From contig JBCHKQ010000003.1 of the NCBI GenBank assembly GCA_039023545.1, forward strand, positions 124,001 through 188,000: a DNA stretch of 64,000 nt. The letters run 5' to 3'. This DNA comes from Spirochaetia bacterium 38H-sp. GTDB taxonomy: Bacteria > Spirochaetota > Spirochaetia > Winmispirales > Winmispiraceae. Under the pieces are notes generated by a model. The model did no database searches, was not told the DNA's origin, and worked only from the letters and a program-made list of their open reading frames with translations. Positions 61,644 through 64,000 of the stretch are shown here, one piece after another; the first letter of the stretch is position 1; each line of letters starts with the position of its first letter. A program made the translations under genes and the position numbers.

Positions 61644-62360
61644 ATGCTTAAAAAAACAGAAAAATCTCCCTTTAAGTTGGAAGCAGCCATATTTGACATG
61701 GATGGCACTTTACTCAATACAGAAGATATATATTACCAAGCTGATAAAAATTTTCTGGAGTTGTTTGGCATAGAGTATACTTCTCAGACACACGAGTATA
61801 TGATAGGCAAGGGGGTAAAGGGCTTTCTTGATTGGACTTTAGAGCAAAAGCCTGATATCCCGTATAGCTACCAGGAACTTGCAGCACTTAAAGAAAAGAT
61901 ATTTCTTGACTGTGCAATTGACAATGCGCAAGTCTTTGACCACATGCTTCCGCTTCTCAAAGCTTTTGCAGAATCCGGTATTCCCTGCGCAATAGCTTCC
62001 GGCTCATCTCTCAATGTGATAGAAATCCTTACGGAAAAAACAGGCATCAGAGACTATTTTTCTGCACTTGTGTCTTCCGAGAATGTGGAGCGTCCAAAGC
62101 CATATCCTGACGTCTTTCTTGAGACGGCAAAGCGGTTGGGAGTATCCCCGTCTCATTGTGTTGTCTTTGAGGACTCTCTTCCCGGTGTAAAAGCAGCGCT
62201 GGATGCTGGTATGATGTGCATTGCTATCCCCACTATAAAAAAAGAAAAATATGCTCCTGAGTTTTACGATGCCCATATACTCTTTGAAAATGGCGCAGAG
62301 GAGTTTGACTACAATATCGTTTTGGACTGGCTTGGACTCAGTCTCTGTTCTGCAAAATAA
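61644..62360 (+). CDS. HAD-superfamily phosphatase, beta-phosphoglucomutase-like
   Basis: 238 residues. Motif I is IFDMDGTLLNTE (nucleophile Asp), motif II is in AIASGSSLN, and motif III/IV is RPKPYPDVFLETAKRLGVSPSHCVVFEDSLPGVKAA. A helical cap (about 25-90) of the C1 type places it with beta-phosphoglucomutases and small sugar-phosphate phosphatases. The substrate cannot be fixed from sequence. It is probably co-transcribed with trpS. Confidence 0.88.
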   Translation: MLKKTEKSPFKLEAAIFDMDGTLLNTEDIYYQADKNFLELFGIEYTSQTHEYMIGKGVKGFLDWTLEQKPDIPYSYQELAALKEKIFLDCAIDNAQVFDHMLPLLKAFAESGIPCAIASGSSLNVIEILTEKTGIRDYFSALVSSENVERPKPYPDVFLETAKRLGVSPSHCVVFEDSLPGVKAALDAGMMCIAIPTIKKEKYAPEFYDAHILFENGAEEFDYNIVLDWLGLSLCSAK

Positions 62361-62375
62361 AGGGATAAAAACTTT

Positions 62376-62429
62376 ATACCGAACGTACTAAGGCGTGCTG
62401 TAAGCCCGCCTTAGTACTGCCTCTGGCAG
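62376..62429 (-). repeat. Variable-stem hairpin element, copy 17
   Basis: Minus-oriented: ATACCGAACG left, CTGCCTCTGGCAG right, perfect arms TACTAAGGCG/CGCCTTAGTA. It faces copy 18. Confidence 0.85.
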
Positions 62430-62447
62430 TAGACTACTACACTCTTT

Positions 62448-62516
62448 GCCGCAGGCAGGAGGGACTACTTTATTCTTTATTATTTTGCTTATTTTTGGAA
62501 TTCCGACGTTTGGTAT
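62448..62516 (+). repeat. Variable-stem hairpin element, copy 18
   Basis: Plus-oriented: GCCGCAGGCAGGA left, CGACGTTTGGTAT right. The stem is degenerate (GGGA/TTCC only), and the loop is AT-rich. Inverted pair with copy 17, 18 bases apart. Confidence 0.75.
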
Positions 62517-62531
62517 GAAAATACTGTCATG

Positions 62532-62560
62532 TTTACCTTTTTTGTTTTTATCTGTATACT
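62532..62560 (+). promoter_or_regulatory. Promoter of the TrmH-type gene
   Basis: TTTACC (62532-62537), a 17-base spacer and TATACT (62555-62560). Only ten bases lie between the -10 and the ATG, so the leader should be about four bases. Confidence 0.6.
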
Positions 62561-62570
62561 CTGTCAAAAT

Positions 62571-63239
62571 ATGGAAAGGACAGAAATACTTGCGCTGACA
62601 GAGTATCTTAAGCAATATGTTACGTCCGAGAGGCTGGCAAGGATGGAAGAAATCTTGTCTCTCAGGACACGCTATATTGTGCTTGGGCTGGAAAACATCT
62701 ATCATCCTCATAATGCTAATGCTGTTCTCAGGACATGTGATGCAATGGGTGTGCAGGATATTCATATCATAGAGGATGCCAATAGATTTTCTCCTTCTGA
62801 TGGGGTTGCCCTGGGTACTTCCAAATGGCTGAGCCTTTATCGCTACAAATCTGCAGAAACAGCTATTGCAGAGCTTAGGAAATCAGGATACAGGATTATT
62901 GCGACAACTCCCCACCATAATCCTACTCCGCTTGAAGAGGTGGATATTGAGGCTGGTCCCTGTGTATTTTTCTTTGGCGGGGAGGTTTCCGGTCTCAGAG
63001 AGGTTGTTCTGGATAATGCGGATGAGTATCTTGCTATTCCTATGTACGGCTTTGTCGAGAGTCTTAATATCTCCGTGTCTGCTGGTATGGTTCTGCAGTC
63101 TGTTGTTTCTAAGCTTAGAAAAAGCTCTGTGGACTGGAGACTTTCTGATTATGAGAGAGAGGAACTTCTCCTGGATTGGCTAAGGAAGAGTATCAGGAAT
63201 GTTGATGCAATAGAAAAAAGGTTTTACGGTATTTCCTGA
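62571..63239 (+). CDS. trmH: TrmH-type tRNA guanosine-2'-O-methyltransferase
   Basis: 222 residues from ATG 62571. SPOUT methyltransferase with motif 1 HPHNANAVLRTCDAMGVQDIHIIE, motif 2 FFFGGEVSGLREVVLDNA and motif 3 IPMYGFVESLNISVSAGMVLQ. The C-terminal extension after the SPOUT knot (DWRLSDYEREELLLDWLRKSI) is that of TrmH, which methylates G18 of tRNA. No ribosome site precedes the start, and the promoter sits almost on it. A related rRNA target is possible but less likely. Confidence 0.9.
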   Translation: MERTEILALTEYLKQYVTSERLARMEEILSLRTRYIVLGLENIYHPHNANAVLRTCDAMGVQDIHIIEDANRFSPSDGVALGTSKWLSLYRYKSAETAIAELRKSGYRIIATTPHHNPTPLEEVDIEAGPCVFFFGGEVSGLREVVLDNADEYLAIPMYGFVESLNISVSAGMVLQSVVSKLRKSSVDWRLSDYEREELLLDWLRKSIRNVDAIEKRFYGIS

Positions 63240-63298
63240 TTGGAGTTTTTGCTTTCTTTATATATTTTTAATATATATTGTTGGTATAGAGGTTGATT

Positions 63299-63610
63299 GT
63301 GTCTGTATACAGGATTCATGTTAATTGGAAGGATAAAGAGCTGGTTGTGGAGGCTAAGAGCCTGGACATGACTCACCCGTATTTTGTATCAATTAAGGAC
63401 ATTATTCTTCCTCAAAAGAGCAGTCTTATTATAAATCCGCAAGATGATGACGTGAGAAAGCTGGTTGGAAATGCTAACCATATCATGATTCCCTTTCAAA
63501 AAGTGGCGCTCATAGAAGAACTGTCAGAAGAGGAACATGCTTCTGCATCCCGTGTGAGGTCCTTTAAGGTAGAAGAGGGGGGAGCAAAGGATACTCCCCC
63601 TGGAGACTGA
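63299..63610 (+). CDS. DUF1820-like small protein
   Basis: 103 residues from GTG 63299, six bases after AGAGG. YRIHVNWKDKELVVEAKSL...FVSIKDIILPQKSSLIINP and the closing HIMIPFQKVALIEEL resemble DUF1820 proteins, a short beta-rich cytoplasmic family of unknown role. The tail is acidic and poorly ordered. It converges with the M48 peptidase gene. Confidence 0.65.
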   Translation: MSVYRIHVNWKDKELVVEAKSLDMTHPYFVSIKDIILPQKSSLIINPQDDDVRKLVGNANHIMIPFQKVALIEELSEEEHASASRVRSFKVEEGGAKDTPPGD

Positions 63611-63630
63611 TTTTGCTTCTTTTGCAGTTT

Positions 63631-64000
63631 TTATTGTTTGAGTTCCATAAGCTTTTTTATTCTTTCTCTTGTGGATGGATGGCTCATAAAGATAGAAAAC
63701 TTATCTTCTTCTGTACGTCCAAAGGGGAATAAAACAGACATCAGTCTTCTGGTAGGTATACTTATCTTGTAAAGTGCACTGGCAAGGCCTTCCGGGTCAT
63801 GGGTAAGTTCTGCTGCTACAAGGTCTGCGCCAAACTCCCTTGTTCTCTGGAGTGCAAGGCTTACGAGATTGCTTATTATAGGCAGACTAAGCAGAAATAG
63901 TGGGAAAAACATGACAAGAGGATTGTAGGAAAATAGCCAGAAGGGTGTAAAGAGGACTATCAGCCATCCAAGCTGTGCAACAAAGGATGTAAACTCCTGC
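63631..64000 (-). CDS. M48-family membrane peptidase, HtpX-like, C-terminal part
   Basis: The frame is open to the right edge, so the N-terminus with the HExxH zinc motif lies outside. The visible 122 residues contain two hydrophobic segments, then QRTREFGADLVAAELTHDPEGLASAL, in which the Glu of REFGAD is the third zinc ligand of M48 enzymes. It ends SHPSTRERIKKLMEL, the usual HtpX C-terminus. HtpX-type proteases degrade misfolded membrane proteins. Confidence 0.9.
   Translation of the reverse strand, partial: QEFTSFVAQLGWLIVLFTPFWLFSYNPLVMFFPLFLLSLPIISNLVSLALQRTREFGADLVAAELTHDPEGLASALYKISIPTRRLMSVLFPFGRTEEDKFSIFMSHPSTRERIKKLMELKQ

Noticed and set aside
5560..62516. Hairpin elements as integron attC sites
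   Set aside because: They share imperfect palindromes with conserved ends, and spirochaetes can carry integrons. But the ends do not fit RYYYAAC/GTTRRRY (CGTTCGGT breaks the pattern and the other end has no AAC), copies occur in both orientations, and they flank long housekeeping genes, not cassettes.
3115..62516. Hairpin elements as simple transcription terminators
   Set aside because: Most have no T run after the stem, and several lie in divergent promoter regions or beside an ordinary terminator (for example after fabV at 56060-56136).
1..64000. CRISPR array, prophage, insertion sequence or tRNA cluster
   Set aside because: I found no regularly spaced direct repeats, phage structural genes, transposase or cloverleaf candidates on either strand by reading; a tRNAscan-type search was not possible.

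Overview
The window reads as chromosomal DNA of a spirochaete, probably a free-living anaerobic Spirochaetales or Treponemataceae-type organism of moderate to low GC. The evidence is a FabV/Ter-type enoyl reductase, a complete moxR-DUF58-bat operon, SLBB and outer-membrane-like proteins, lipoproteins with short lipoboxes, and a chemosensory gene set. This assignment is inference from gene content. I see no rRNA, tRNA, CRISPR array, transposase or prophage.

Layout. 1-3100: end of a zinc-ribbon gene, then thiI with a cysteine desulfurase (sulfur transfer to tRNA) divergent from an ArsR-type regulator. 3.2-15.8 kb: two cell-envelope genes, a GH3 beta-glucosidase with a LacI-type operator, a small membrane protein/winged-helix pair behind an operator-like palindrome, a LacI regulator, uvrB, an HtrA protease and argJ. 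16.0-23.7 kb: one continuous operon, moxR, DUF58, a DUF4381-like gene, two VWA proteins, a TPR lipoprotein, BatD and an Smr protein. 23.7-30.6 kb: infA, a DksA-like gene, a small gene whose ribosome site is folded into a hairpin, a metallo-beta-lactamase-fold hydrolase, a DEAD-box protein that has lost all its catalytic motifs, and metE behind a cobalamin riboswitch. 30.7-38.9 kb: envelope genes (lytic transglycosylase, uppP, a glycine-rich lipoprotein) and ftsK.

The most striking system is at 39.1-42.8 kb. A three-gene operon encodes a CheY receiver, a CheX-type phosphatase and a 920-residue protein that fuses a complete Amt ammonium-channel domain to HAMP-like, PAS, HPt and CheA-type ATPase domains. 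A near-perfect sigma-54 promoter lies just upstream. It looks like a self-contained ammonium-sensing phosphorelay under nitrogen-type sigma control.

43.1-45.7 kb carries cobS, cobT and cobU for cobalamin nucleotide-loop assembly, which fits the B12 riboswitch on metE. Then come a DUF6485 protein, an aldo/keto reductase, a large protein I do not recognise, hflK/hflC, a chemoreceptor with a second LacI-type operator, and fabV. 56.3-59.7 kb is a metalloid/thiol cluster: an ArsR regulator and an ACR3 arsenite exporter divergent from a thioredoxin-like protein, a DGC protein and a permease. The window ends with trpS, a HAD phosphatase, a TrmH-type methyltransferase, a DUF1820-like gene and the end of an M48 peptidase.

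Eighteen copies of an intergenic hairpin element are scattered through the window. Its ends are conserved (GCC-nnn-GGCAG and CGTTCGGTAT), but the stem between them differs in sequence from copy to copy while still base-pairing. One copy is nested inside another. No copy lies between about 16.0 and 31.3 kb. Several genes also appear to be transcribed with almost no leader and have no Shine-Dalgarno sequence.
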